Assembly: GCA_947474905.1 (NCBI GenBank)
Contig: CANJKQ010000066.1
Span: forward strand, 1-6,314
Length of the DNA stretch: 6,314 nucleotides
Direction: 5' to 3'
From: Pseudomonadota bacterium
Lineage (GTDB): Bacteria; Pseudomonadota; Alphaproteobacteria; Sphingomonadales; Sphingomonadaceae
The first letter of the stretch is position 1. Each line of letters starts with the position of its first letter. Positions 1 through 6,079 of the stretch are shown in pieces. The notes below the pieces were generated by a model. It saw only the letters and a list, made by a program, of their open reading frames with translations, made no database searches and was not told where the DNA came from. The position numbers and the translations under genes were made by a program.

Positions 1-286
1 CGCTCATTGCCTTGCCAATGCCAAGCGGCTGATGCGCGGCCATGGTCTGCGCGATTTTCTGGTCCTGCATGTCGCGAAATGTGTCGCCCGCTTTCGATCC
101 GAAAATGTCATCGGCAAGATGCGTGGCGCGCATCGATTTCAGCATCATCTGAACGAAGATTGCTTCGAATTGCTGGCCGGCTTTTTGCAGATTCGCGAGC
201 GTCGCGAGGCGACTGGTGTCGCTCGCGACGCTCGACGCATCGAGCAGGGGGGCGGCAGGCGCAATCGAGGCGACGGGATCGCTCAC
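1..286 (-). CDS. flgJ: FlgJ, flagellar rod-capping/assembly protein (N-terminal part, cut by window edge)
   Basis: Only the first 95 residues lie in the window and the gene continues past position 1. FlgJ is exported to the growing tip of the rod and caps it while rod subunits add; in many bacteria a C-terminal muramidase domain also opens the peptidoglycan. The diagnostic part is the rod-binding domain: KAGQQFEAIFVQMMLKSMRA at residues 35-54, then DDIFGSKAGDTFRDMQDQKIAQ at about 59-80, closely matching the KQFE..F.QMMLKSMR and YDQQIAQ motifs of enterobacterial FlgJ. The start is a GTG whose last two bases belong to the flgI TGA stop (GTGA, 4-nt overlap), so translation is probably coupled to flgI. 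No good Shine-Dalgarno sits at normal distance; an AAAGG lies about 16 nt upstream. No earlier in-frame ATG was seen. Whether this FlgJ has a muramidase domain cannot be judged here. Confidence 0.9.
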   Translation of the reverse strand, partial: MSDPVASIAPAAPLLDASSVASDTSRLATLANLQKAGQQFEAIFVQMMLKSMRATHLADDIFGSKAGDTFRDMQDQKIAQTMAAHQPLGIGKAMS

Positions 287-1386
287 AGCACGATCAAGTC
301 GGCCTTTAACGCGCCGGCTTCCTTCAGGGCTTCCAGAATAGCCACCAGGTCAGCGGGCGAGGCGCCGATCGCGTTCATCGCTTTCACCACATCGGCCAGT
401 TTGGGGCCGGGATCGAGCAGGAAAATCGGCTTCACTTCCTCGCTGACGCCGACGCTCGAATGCTGCTCGGTCTGCGTGCTGCCCTGGCTGAAGGGTGCAG
501 GCTGGCTGACATGCTGATTTTCGTCGACGCGCACGGTGAGCTTGCCCTGGGTTACCGCCGCGGCGCCCAAGCGCACCGCGGAATTAATAACGACCGTACC
601 CGTGCGAGCGTTAACAATTACTCTCGCTGGCGGCTCGGCGGAGGTGACGGTCAGATTTTCGATCTGACTCATCAATGCCGCGCGCAGATCGGCGCCGGGC
701 GGGGCGGCGATCGACACGGAAACGCCGTCAATCGCCTCGGCATGGCCGGCGCCGAAACGCGCGTTGACCGCCGCCGCGACATTTTGCGCGGTCGTGAAAT
801 CGGCATGCGCGAGGTTGAACATCAAGGTCGGGCTTGTGGCAAAGCCGGTTTCCACCGCGCGCTCGACCGTCGCGCCTTCCGGAATGCGGCCGGTCGACGG
901 CACGTTGATGACGATCTTTGATCCATCGGCGCCATCCGCGCCCAGGCCGCCCACCGCCAGCGACCCCTGTGCCATCGCGTAAATCTGGCCATCGGCACCG
1001 ATTAGCGGCGTCATCACCAGCGATCCGCCGCGCAAGCTCTTCGCCTTGCCCAGAGCGGCGACGGTGATGTCGATGCGCTGGCCGGGCTTGGCGAAGGGCG
1101 GCAGCTCCGCCGTGATGATCACGGCGGCGGCATTTTTGAGCGCGGGATTGGCACTGACCGGCAGTTGCAGGCCAAAGCGCGACGCAACGCCCTTTAACGA
1201 CTGGACGGTATATTCCAGATTGTCGTCGCCCGTGCCGGGCAGCCCGACGACGATGCCATAGCCGGTCAACTGGTTGGAACGGATGCCCTGGAAGCTGCCC
1301 AGATCCTTGACGCGATCGGCGAGCGCGGGCTGGGCAACCAGCATCGCGGCGAGCATGCCAAGCATCAGGCGTATCATCGACTTCAT
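283..1386 (-). CDS. flgI: FlgI, flagellar P-ring protein
   Basis: FlgI assembles in the periplasm into the P-ring, the peptidoglycan-level bushing around the distal rod. The protein is 367 residues, close to the 365 of E. coli. It opens with a Sec signal peptide: Lys2 and Arg6, a hydrophobic core at about 7-18, and ALA before Asp24 as the probable signal peptidase I site. The family block RVKDLGSFQGIRSNQLTGYG starts at residue 25 and runs on through VVGLPGTGD. Other conserved blocks are the beta-rich VVINSAVRLGAAAVTQGKLT from 265 and the C-terminal helix from about 333 (VVKAMNAIGASPADLVAIL). An in-frame ATG at 1437 would add 17 residues running back into flgH and place them before the signal peptide, so it was not used. 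ATG 1386 and ATG 1377 are both possible starts; a GGGGGGA lies 3 nt before the first and 12 nt before the second. The gap from flgH is 11 nt. The protein has no cysteine, unlike enterobacterial FlgI with its disulfide. Confidence 0.96.
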   Translation of the reverse strand: MKSMIRLMLGMLAAMLVAQPALADRVKDLGSFQGIRSNQLTGYGIVVGLPGTGDDNLEYTVQSLKGVASRFGLQLPVSANPALKNAAAVIITAELPPFAKPGQRIDITVAALGKAKSLRGGSLVMTPLIGADGQIYAMAQGSLAVGGLGADGADGSKIVINVPSTGRIPEGATVERAVETGFATSPTLMFNLAHADFTTAQNVAAAVNARFGAGHAEAIDGVSVSIAAPPGADLRAALMSQIENLTVTSAEPPARVIVNARTGTVVINSAVRLGAAAVTQGKLTVRVDENQHVSQPAPFSQGSTQTEQHSSVGVSEEVKPIFLLDPGPKLADVVKAMNAIGASPADLVAILEALKEAGALKADLIVL

Positions 1387-1389
1387 GCG

Positions 1390-1396
1390 TCCCCCC
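1390..1396 (-). promoter_or_regulatory. Purine-rich Shine-Dalgarno candidate of flgI (GGGGGGA)
   Basis: A run of six G and one A lies in the 11-nt gap between the flgH stop and the flgI start. It is 3 nt from ATG 1386 and 12 nt from ATG 1377, so it does not settle which is used. It does argue against the much earlier ATG at 1437, which lies inside flgH. Confidence 0.55.
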
Positions 1397-1397
1397 A

Positions 1398-2102
1398 TCA
1401 GAACGGGCTGATGATGCCAAAGAAATGCGCCAGCCACCCCTGACGCGCGGCGCGGGCGACATCGCCCTTGCCGGTGTATGCGATCTGCGCGTCAGCAACG
1501 CGGGTCGATGGCACGCTGTTTTCGGCGTCGACATCGGCCATGCGGACAATGCCCCGGATCTGGATGAATTCGTCGCCGCGATTCAGCGTGACGCGCTTTT
1601 CGCCCTGCACCAGCATCGTGCCATTGGGGTAAACCTGCGCGACCGTGACGCTGACCGATCCGGTCAGGCTGTTCGATTGGTCGGCGGTGCCCTGGCCGTT
1701 GAAGCTGCGATTGCCGCTGGCCTGCGCCATGCCGGGGTCGAAAGCGAGCGGGCCGGTCTTGGGCGGGGTAAGGCCAATGCCACCCGTGCTGTCGAGCTTG
1801 GAGCTCGACGATTTGGTGGCCGCAGTGCTTTCAACGAGCACGATGGTCAGCGGATCGCCGACGCGCTTGGCGCGCCACCCTTCGTAAAGCGCCGAATAGC
1901 CCGTCGACGCCTGATAGATGGATCCATTGGCGGGCGGCGGCGGGGGTGGCGCCATTGGCGGCGTCATCGTCGTGAAATCGGTCGCCGGCTTTTTCTTGCC
2001 GAACAATTTCGCCTCGACGCTGCCCGGCACCAGCAGGGCAGCGACCAGCGTAGCGACGGCGACGCCACCCAGCGCGCGCGACAGGGAGCGGCGATCAGAC
2101 AT
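1398..2102 (-). CDS. flgH: FlgH, flagellar L-ring protein, lacking a lipobox cysteine
   Basis: FlgH forms the L-ring in the outer membrane, stacked on the FlgI ring. From ATG 2102 it has 234 residues, near the family's usual size. Conserved parts are GYSALYEGWRAKRVGDPLTI (68-87), the stretch from NRSFNGQGTADQSNSLTGSV (121-140) through VYPNGTMLVQGEKRVTLNRG (157-176) and IRGIVRMADVDAENSVPSTR (182-201), and the C-terminal GWLAHFFGIISPF. The N-terminus has Arg4, Arg5 and Arg9, a hydrophobic segment at about 10-25, and VEA before Lys32, which looks like a signal peptidase I site. Most FlgH proteins studied are lipoproteins with an LxGC lipobox; this one has no cysteine anywhere. A proline-rich linker with six consecutive prolines (52-57) follows. 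ATG 2102 overlaps the flgG end by 8 nt. ATG 2114, four residues longer, is the alternative; neither start has a clear Shine-Dalgarno, which suggests coupling to flgG. Confidence 0.95.
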   Translation of the reverse strand: MSDRRSLSRALGGVAVATLVAALLVPGSVEAKLFGKKKPATDFTTMTPPMAPPPPPPANGSIYQASTGYSALYEGWRAKRVGDPLTIVLVESTAATKSSSSKLDSTGGIGLTPPKTGPLAFDPGMAQASGNRSFNGQGTADQSNSLTGSVSVTVAQVYPNGTMLVQGEKRVTLNRGDEFIQIRGIVRMADVDAENSVPSTRVADAQIAYTGKGDVARAARQGWLAHFFGIISPF

Positions 2103-2883
2103 TCTGGTTGACATATTTCAGCATCTCATCGGTCGCGTTGATCATTTTGGAATTGACCTCATAGGCGCGCTGCGTCTCGATCATGTCGACGAGTTCCTCG
2201 ACGACATTGACGTTCGATCCTTCGAGCATGCCCTGGCGGATGTGGCCGCGCCCGTCCTGCCCGGCGATGCCGAGATTGGGGGCGCCGCTCGCGGCGGTTT
2301 CGGTCAGGTAATTGTCGCCCTTGGCGGCCAGGCCAGCGGCATTGGGGAACGTCGCGACCTGCAACTGCCCCAATTGCGTCGGGTTGGTCTGGCCGGGGAT
2401 CAGCGCCGAGACGGTGCCGTCATTGCCGATCGTGATCGAGGTGGCGCCGGGGGGAATGGTGATGCCCGGCTGGACCTGATAGCCCTCCGCCGTCACCAGC
2501 AAGCCCTCTGCCGAGCGGGAAAAATTGCCCGCGCGGGTATAGCCCAGCGTGCCGCCGGGCAATAGCACCTGAAAATAGCCATCGCCATCCAGCGCGACGT
2601 CAAAGGCATTGCCGGTCGTCGACAGCGTCCCCTGCGTGTCGATCCGCGCCGTGCCAGCGATGCGCACACCGGTGCCGAGATTGAGGCCAATCGCATATTT
2701 TGAGTCGGCGGTGTTGGGCGCGCCTGCTTCGGTGATCGTCTGATAAGCGAGCGTTTCGAAGGCAGCGCGGTCGCGCTTGAACCCCGTCGTGTTGACGTTG
2801 GCGAGGTTGTTCGAAATGACCCGCATGCGCATGTCCTGAGCGTCAAGCCCAGTCCGCGCGATCTGCATGGCGGCATTACCCAT
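2095..2883 (-). CDS. flgG: FlgG, flagellar distal rod protein
   Basis: FlgG is the major subunit of the distal rod, the straight drive shaft crossing the P- and L-rings, and is exported by the flagellar type III apparatus. It has 262 residues (260 in E. coli). The N-terminal D0 helix carries TGLDAQDMRMRVISNNLANV (11-30) followed by NTTGFKRDRAAFETLAYQTI (31-50). F42-E-T-L45 fits the Fxx-hydrophobic gate-recognition motif described for rod and hook subunits. The FlgG-specific segment that distinguishes rod from hook lies at about 46-66. The core has DVALDGDGYFQVLLPGG (95-111), a GYTRAGNF block (114-121) and GYQVQPGITIPPGATSITIG (134-153). The C-terminal D0 helix has EGSNVNVVEELVDMIETQRA (221-240) and YEVNSKMINATDEMLK. 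A GGGGAG lies 9 nt before the ATG, in the 15-nt gap after flgF. FlgG is separated from paralogous FlgF by its much closer match to enterobacterial FlgG. Confidence 0.97.
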   Translation of the reverse strand: MGNAAMQIARTGLDAQDMRMRVISNNLANVNTTGFKRDRAAFETLAYQTITEAGAPNTADSKYAIGLNLGTGVRIAGTARIDTQGTLSTTGNAFDVALDGDGYFQVLLPGGTLGYTRAGNFSRSAEGLLVTAEGYQVQPGITIPPGATSITIGNDGTVSALIPGQTNPTQLGQLQVATFPNAAGLAAKGDNYLTETAASGAPNLGIAGQDGRGHIRQGMLEGSNVNVVEELVDMIETQRAYEVNSKMINATDEMLKYVNQNV

Positions 2884-2892
2884 TGCCTGTTA

Positions 2893-2898
2893 CTCCCC
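2893..2898 (-). promoter_or_regulatory. Shine-Dalgarno of flgG (GGGGAG)
   Basis: GGGGAG begins directly after the flgF TAA and ends 9 nt before the flgG ATG. It supports that ATG as the start. Confidence 0.7.
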
Positions 2899-3645
2899 TT
2901 ACGAAGGCAACCGCATCAGCGATGCGGCGCTTTCGTCCATGTTCTTGGCTTCCTTGACCAAATTGGCCTGCACTTCATATTCGCGCTGGTTCTGGATCAT
3001 ATCGATCAGCACCTGCGCCATGTTGACGTTGGACCCTTCGAGCGACCCCGATTGAACCTTGGCGTCGACATCTTGCGGCAGCACGCCGCCGCCCCGGACA
3101 TGGAGCAGATTGTCGAGGCCTTTGACGGTCGCCGTCCCCTTGGGCGAGACCAGCTTCAGCTTGTCGATCGCCTGCGGCACCGCACCCGGACCGCCGCCGG
3201 GCGGCACGATCAGCACCGAACCATCCGCCCCGATTGACACTTGCTGCGCCGGCGGCACCGTGATCGGGCCCGATTGGCCGATGACCGGGAAGCCGTCGCC
3301 GGTTTCCAGCACGCCCGAGGGCGAAATCTGCAAATCGCCGCGCCGGGTATAGGCCTCGTTGCCATCGGTTGCCTGCACCGCCAGCCAGGAATCCCCGCTG
3401 ATCGCGACATCAAGCGGGCGCCCGGTGGCGGTGACGGCGCCGTTCTTGCGATCGGCGTCGATGACTTCTTCGGACGTCGGCTGGCGCGTGTCGAAGCCGG
3501 GGCCGGTCACGTCCAGTCGATCGAACACCGTGCGGTCGGCGCGAAAGCCGGTGGTCGCGATATTCGCCATATTGTTGGCGATCGCGGCCTGCGCGGCCAT
3601 ATGCCCGCGCATTCCCGAAGCAGCAGTGTAGATCAGCTTGTCCAT
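2899..3645 (-). CDS. flgF: FlgF, flagellar rod protein
   Basis: FlgF is a rod subunit placed between the proximal rod (FlgB/FlgC) and the FlgG distal rod, and is exported by the flagellar type III system. The 248-residue product has the axial-family layout: an N-terminal helix with AIANNMANIATTGFRADRTV (21-40) and F41-D-R-L44 as a likely gate-recognition motif, a beta core with GRPLDVAISGDSWLAVQATD (75-94) and AYTRRGDLQISPSGVLETGD (98-117), then the C-terminal helix EGSNVNMAQVLIDMIQNQRE (203-222) with YEVQANLVKEAKNMD. The start MDKLIYTAASGM is typical for FlgF. Position between flgE and flgG, and a sequence further from FlgG than a true FlgG would be, support the assignment. The 26-nt gap after flgE holds G-rich Shine-Dalgarno-like runs and a palindrome touching the ATG. 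Confidence 0.95.
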   Translation of the reverse strand: MDKLIYTAASGMRGHMAAQAAIANNMANIATTGFRADRTVFDRLDVTGPGFDTRQPTSEEVIDADRKNGAVTATGRPLDVAISGDSWLAVQATDGNEAYTRRGDLQISPSGVLETGDGFPVIGQSGPITVPPAQQVSIGADGSVLIVPPGGGPGAVPQAIDKLKLVSPKGTATVKGLDNLLHVRGGGVLPQDVDAKVQSGSLEGSNVNMAQVLIDMIQNQREYEVQANLVKEAKNMDESAASLMRLPS

Positions 3646-3655
3646 GGCCTAGGCC
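3646..3655. repeat. Perfect 10-bp palindrome abutting the flgF start codon
   Basis: GGCCTAGGCC reads the same on both strands and ends exactly where the flgF ATG begins. It contains the tetranucleotide CTAG, which is rare in many bacterial genomes. Upstream in the same gap are two CACGGGG copies, one within a longer G run, that act as Shine-Dalgarno-like sequences. A hairpin here would have only a 3-bp stem, so a regulatory role is unproven. Confidence 0.6.
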
Positions 3656-3671
3656 CCGTGCCCCCCGTGAT

Positions 3672-4925
3672 TTACTGGATCTGGAAGATCGTCTGCGAAA
3701 TCTGGCTGGCGGTTTCGAGCGCCTTGGAGTTCGCCTGGAACGTCCGCTGCGCCGCGATCAGGCTGACCAGTTCCTCGGTAATGTCGACGTTCGACCGTTC
3801 GATGGTGCCCGACAGCAGGCCGCCAAAGCCGTTCGAATTCGCCTGGCCCAGGATCGGATCGCCCGAAATGCCGGTTGCCGACCAGCTCGAATTACCCAGT
3901 TGGCGCAGGCCCGCCGGATTGGCGAAATTGGCGAGCACCACCTTGCCCAGGACCTTGGTATCGCCATTCGAGAAGCTGGCGCGAACCAGGCCCGCAGGAT
4001 CAACCGCGACGCCCTGAAGCTGGCCAACGGCAACGCCATCCTGGCTCTTGTTGGTGATCTCGAACGATCCCGCGACCTGCTTGGTGAGCGTGCCGAAATT
4101 AAGCGCCACCGTTTGCGGCGAAGCGCCACTGGCCGGCGTGAACTGGTTGAAGGTGGTGGGGGTGGCGGGCGTAGTCAAATTGCCTGCCGCGTCGAAGCTC
4201 AGCTGCACCGCCGGACCCGACGCCGTGGTCAGCTGCGTCTCGCCGACATAGCTGTAAACGTTCCAGGTGCTGGGCGTGCCCGTGCCGGTGCGGACGAAAT
4301 AGTTGGTCAGCGTCTGCGCATTGCCCGCCGAGTCATAGATCGTCGTCGAGGTCGCGCTATTATAGGTGCTGGCGTCGAAGCGATCAAAAGTCGGGTTGGT
4401 CGGCACCGGGCCGTTGGCGGGCAGGCGCGCGGTCAGCGCCACCGTGCCGGTCGGCACCGGATTGCCGCTCGACGGCGGCAGTTGCAGCGCGGTCGCCGAC
4501 GACAGGCTTGAGGCGACCACCGCGCCGCTGCCGTCAACCGGGTAAACGAGCAGGTGATTGCCCGACCCGTCAACGACATAGCGATCGGTATCGACCGAAA
4601 AGGCGCCGTTACGCGTGAAGTTGACGCCGACCTGGTCGAGCGTCGGCTTGATCGCGAAGAAACCGTCACCCGAAATCGCGAGATCAAGCGACGATTGCGA
4701 TTGCACCAGGTTGCCTTGCGTGAACTGCTGGCGGTTGCCCTTGACGACCACGCCCGAACCGACCTGCGACGACGGCGCCTGCGAGGTTGACGAGGCAATG
4801 ACGTCGGCAAAGTCGGTGCGGCTCTTTTTGAAGCCGTTGGTCGAGACGTTGGCGAGGTTGTGCGAGATGACCGACAGATCGGTCTGGGCCGCTTGCAAGC
4901 CGGTCAAAGAGGTGAAAAAGGACAT
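3672..4925 (-). CDS. flgE: FlgE, flagellar hook protein
   Basis: FlgE polymerises on top of the distal rod under the FlgD cap to form the hook, the flexible universal joint. The product is 417 residues, slightly longer than the 402 of E. coli. The N-terminus reads MSFFTSLTGLQAAQTDLSVI, then SHNLANVSTNGFKKSRTDFA (21-40), with F39-A-D-V42 as a likely gate-recognition motif. A conserved SSLDLAISGDGFFAI block (78-92) and FTRNGAFSVD (103-112) follow. Residues about 180-210 (FDRFDASTYNSATSTTIYDS, then GNAQTLTNYFVR) are the typical FlgE D2 entry. The segment at about 215-275 is rich in Thr, Ala, Pro and Ser, as expected for the variable surface-exposed hook domain. The C-terminus has GTIERSNVDITEELVSLIAA (373-392) and QRTFQANSKALETASQISQT. 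AGGAG lies 8 nt before the ATG, within the 45-nt spacer after flgD, the longest in the window. Confidence 0.97.
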   Translation of the reverse strand: MSFFTSLTGLQAAQTDLSVISHNLANVSTNGFKKSRTDFADVIASSTSQAPSSQVGSGVVVKGNRQQFTQGNLVQSQSSLDLAISGDGFFAIKPTLDQVGVNFTRNGAFSVDTDRYVVDGSGNHLLVYPVDGSGAVVASSLSSATALQLPPSSGNPVPTGTVALTARLPANGPVPTNPTFDRFDASTYNSATSTTIYDSAGNAQTLTNYFVRTGTGTPSTWNVYSYVGETQLTTASGPAVQLSFDAAGNLTTPATPTTFNQFTPASGASPQTVALNFGTLTKQVAGSFEITNKSQDGVAVGQLQGVAVDPAGLVRASFSNGDTKVLGKVVLANFANPAGLRQLGNSSWSATGISGDPILGQANSNGFGGLLSGTIERSNVDITEELVSLIAAQRTFQANSKALETASQISQTIFQIQ

Positions 4926-4933
4926 GGGATCAG

Positions 4934-4938
4934 CTCCT
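4934..4938 (-). promoter_or_regulatory. Shine-Dalgarno of flgE (AGGAG)
   Basis: AGGAG lies 8 nt before the flgE ATG, inside the 45-nt flgD-flgE spacer. It is the most canonical ribosome binding site in the window. This fits the high demand for hook subunits relative to rod and cap proteins. Confidence 0.8.
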
Positions 4939-4970
4939 GCTCAAAATGGGTTTGGGGAAAGGGCGGCGGC

Positions 4971-5660
4971 TCAGCCGACCTCACGAACATCAGTGGTGGA
5001 AACCTTGCCGACGCCGGGCAGCGTCAGGACGGGCGCGCCCGTGGCCGGAATCGACACCGAGCTGACCGGCGCCCACACCAGGCTTTTGGCGCTCACCGGC
5101 GCGGTGCCGCTATGCGCGTTGACGACGATCTTGAACGGGCCGGCGCCGGCGTCGGCGCCGCTGTCGGTCTGGCCATTCCAGTCGAAATCGACCGTGCCCT
5201 TGTTCTGCGCGCCGAGCGAAATCGACTTCAGGATGGTGCCGTTTTTGTCCTCGATCGAAACCTGGACATTGTCGGCATTGTCACCCAGCTCGATCGCACC
5301 GGCGATTCCGCCGCTGGTGCGCGGATAGGCGGTGTCGCCGGGCACCAGCACGTTGCGACCGGCATAGGAAAGCGCGTCGGAAGCGCTTGTCGTCTTGGTC
5401 GAAAGCTGGTCCTGAATGGCTTTCAGCGTGGTGTTGATCTCGCTGATGCCCGACACTTGCGAGAACTGCGCAAGCTGAGAGAGCTGCTGCGTCGCGTCGA
5501 CCGGCTGCGTCGGATCCTGGTTCTGCAGCTGTGCGGTCAACAGCTTGATGAAATCGGTTGAGGTCAGCGCATCCGCATTGCTTGCCGATCGTACTGTCGG
5601 GGCGGCATTGCTGCGCGTGATGCCCAGGCTCGCCAAAGTGGTGTCGAAGTTAGAAGCCAT
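4971..5660 (-). CDS. flgD: FlgD, flagellar hook-capping/scaffolding protein
   Basis: FlgD sits at the tip of the growing hook, directs FlgE polymerisation and is discarded when the hook is complete. The 229-residue product is near the E. coli length of 231. The conserved N-terminal domain is clear: F37-I-K-L-L41 (a gate-recognition type motif), TAQLQNQDPTQPVDATQQLS (42-61), then QLAQFSQVSGISEINTTLKA (62-81). The C-terminal half is beta-rich, with SYAGRNVLVPGD (98-109) and the Ig-like repeat signature VDFDWNGQTDSGADAGAGPF (157-176), the region that caps the hook. The flgC stop lies only 2 nt upstream of the ATG. A GGGA 8 nt before the ATG is inside the flgC end, so translation is probably coupled. 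The order flgC-flgD-flgE matches the assembly sequence. Confidence 0.96.
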   Translation of the reverse strand: MASNFDTTLASLGITRSNAAPTVRSASNADALTSTDFIKLLTAQLQNQDPTQPVDATQQLSQLAQFSQVSGISEINTTLKAIQDQLSTKTTSASDALSYAGRNVLVPGDTAYPRTSGGIAGAIELGDNADNVQVSIEDKNGTILKSISLGAQNKGTVDFDWNGQTDSGADAGAGPFKIVVNAHSGTAPVSAKSLVWAPVSSVSIPATGAPVLTLPGVGKVSTTDVREVG

Positions 5661-5662
5661 GA

Positions 5663-6079
5663 TTAGCGTCCCAGCTTGAGGGTATCGAGGATCAAGGTCT
5701 TGGCCGTCTGCAGGACCTCGACATTGTTCTGGTAGCTGCGCGCCGTTTCCATCATGTCGACGAACTCGCGGGTCTCATCGACCGCGGCGTCGTAGACATT
5801 GCCATCCTTGTCGGCGAGCGGGTTGGATGGGTCGTAGCGCTTGGCGGGCTCTTCACCCGCCGTGACGATGCGTTCGACATTGACGGTCGACAGCCCCGTC
5901 GCCTGGTCGAACTGGGTGCGGAAAACGGGCTTGATCGAACGATAGGCCGCGTCCGCGCTTGACGCCGATACGCCGACATTGGCGAGGTTCGACGCGGTCG
6001 TATTGAGCCGCACGAGCTGCGCCGACATGGCGCGCCCGGCGACATCAAAGATCGTGAGCGGATGGTCAGCCATCGTCAT
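5663..6079 (-). CDS. flgC: FlgC, flagellar proximal rod protein
   Basis: FlgC is a proximal rod subunit exported by the flagellar type III system and assembled above the FliE/FlgB base. The 138-residue product is near the E. coli length of 134. Family marks are LTIFDVAGRAMSAQLVRLNT (8-27), ASNLANV (29-35), the diagnostic YDPSNPLADKDGNVY (82-96), and the C-terminal helix FVDMMETARSYQNNVEVLQT (106-125) ending in TLKLGR. The first ATG overlaps the flgB stop in an ATGA arrangement. A second in-frame ATG at 6073 (starting MADHPLTIF) is a real alternative: AGGGG is only 3 nt from the first ATG but 9 nt from the second, and the E. coli protein aligns with the shorter form. The difference is two residues. 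Confidence 0.95.
   Translation of the reverse strand: MTMADHPLTIFDVAGRAMSAQLVRLNTTASNLANVGVSASSADAAYRSIKPVFRTQFDQATGLSTVNVERIVTAGEEPAKRYDPSNPLADKDGNVYDAAVDETREFVDMMETARSYQNNVEVLQTAKTLILDTLKLGR
5669..5672 (-). promoter_or_regulatory. Shine-Dalgarno candidate of flgD (GGGA)
   Basis: GGGA lies in the Gly-Arg codons at the end of flgC, 8 nt before the flgD ATG. It is short but well placed. Confidence 0.4.

Noticed and set aside
1391..1396. G6 tract before flgI as a phase-variable switch
   Set aside because: Six G are too few for convincing slipped-strand variation, and runs of this size are common in GC-rich DNA. It reads more simply as part of a ribosome binding site.
283..1437. FlgI extended to the upstream ATG
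   Set aside because: It would place 17 residues encoded inside flgH before an evident signal peptide. The start at 1386 follows the flgH stop and a G-rich Shine-Dalgarno.
728..1549. Minus-strand open frame of 273 codons overlapping flgI and flgH in another frame
   Set aside because: It is very Arg-rich and an out-of-frame reading of flgI, whose own frame matches the family end to end.
1425..2111. Long plus-strand open frame of 228 codons antisense to flgH
   Set aside because: It is Arg-, Gly- and Ala-rich with no recognisable domain and mirrors the flgH codons. GC-rich genes commonly leave long open antisense frames.
3241..4017. Plus-strand open frame of 258 codons across the flgE-flgF junction
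   Set aside because: It runs antisense to two well-identified genes, has no family motif, and its composition is that of a shadow frame.
4926..4970. Terminator or internal promoter between flgD and flgE
   Set aside because: I saw no stem-loop followed by a T run and no convincing sigma-54 or sigma-70 boxes in the 45 nt.
4615..5328. Plus-strand open frame of 237 codons antisense to flgD and flgE
   Set aside because: Unlike every gene product here it contains many cysteines, it has no domain I recognise, and it spans the flgD-flgE spacer in antisense.
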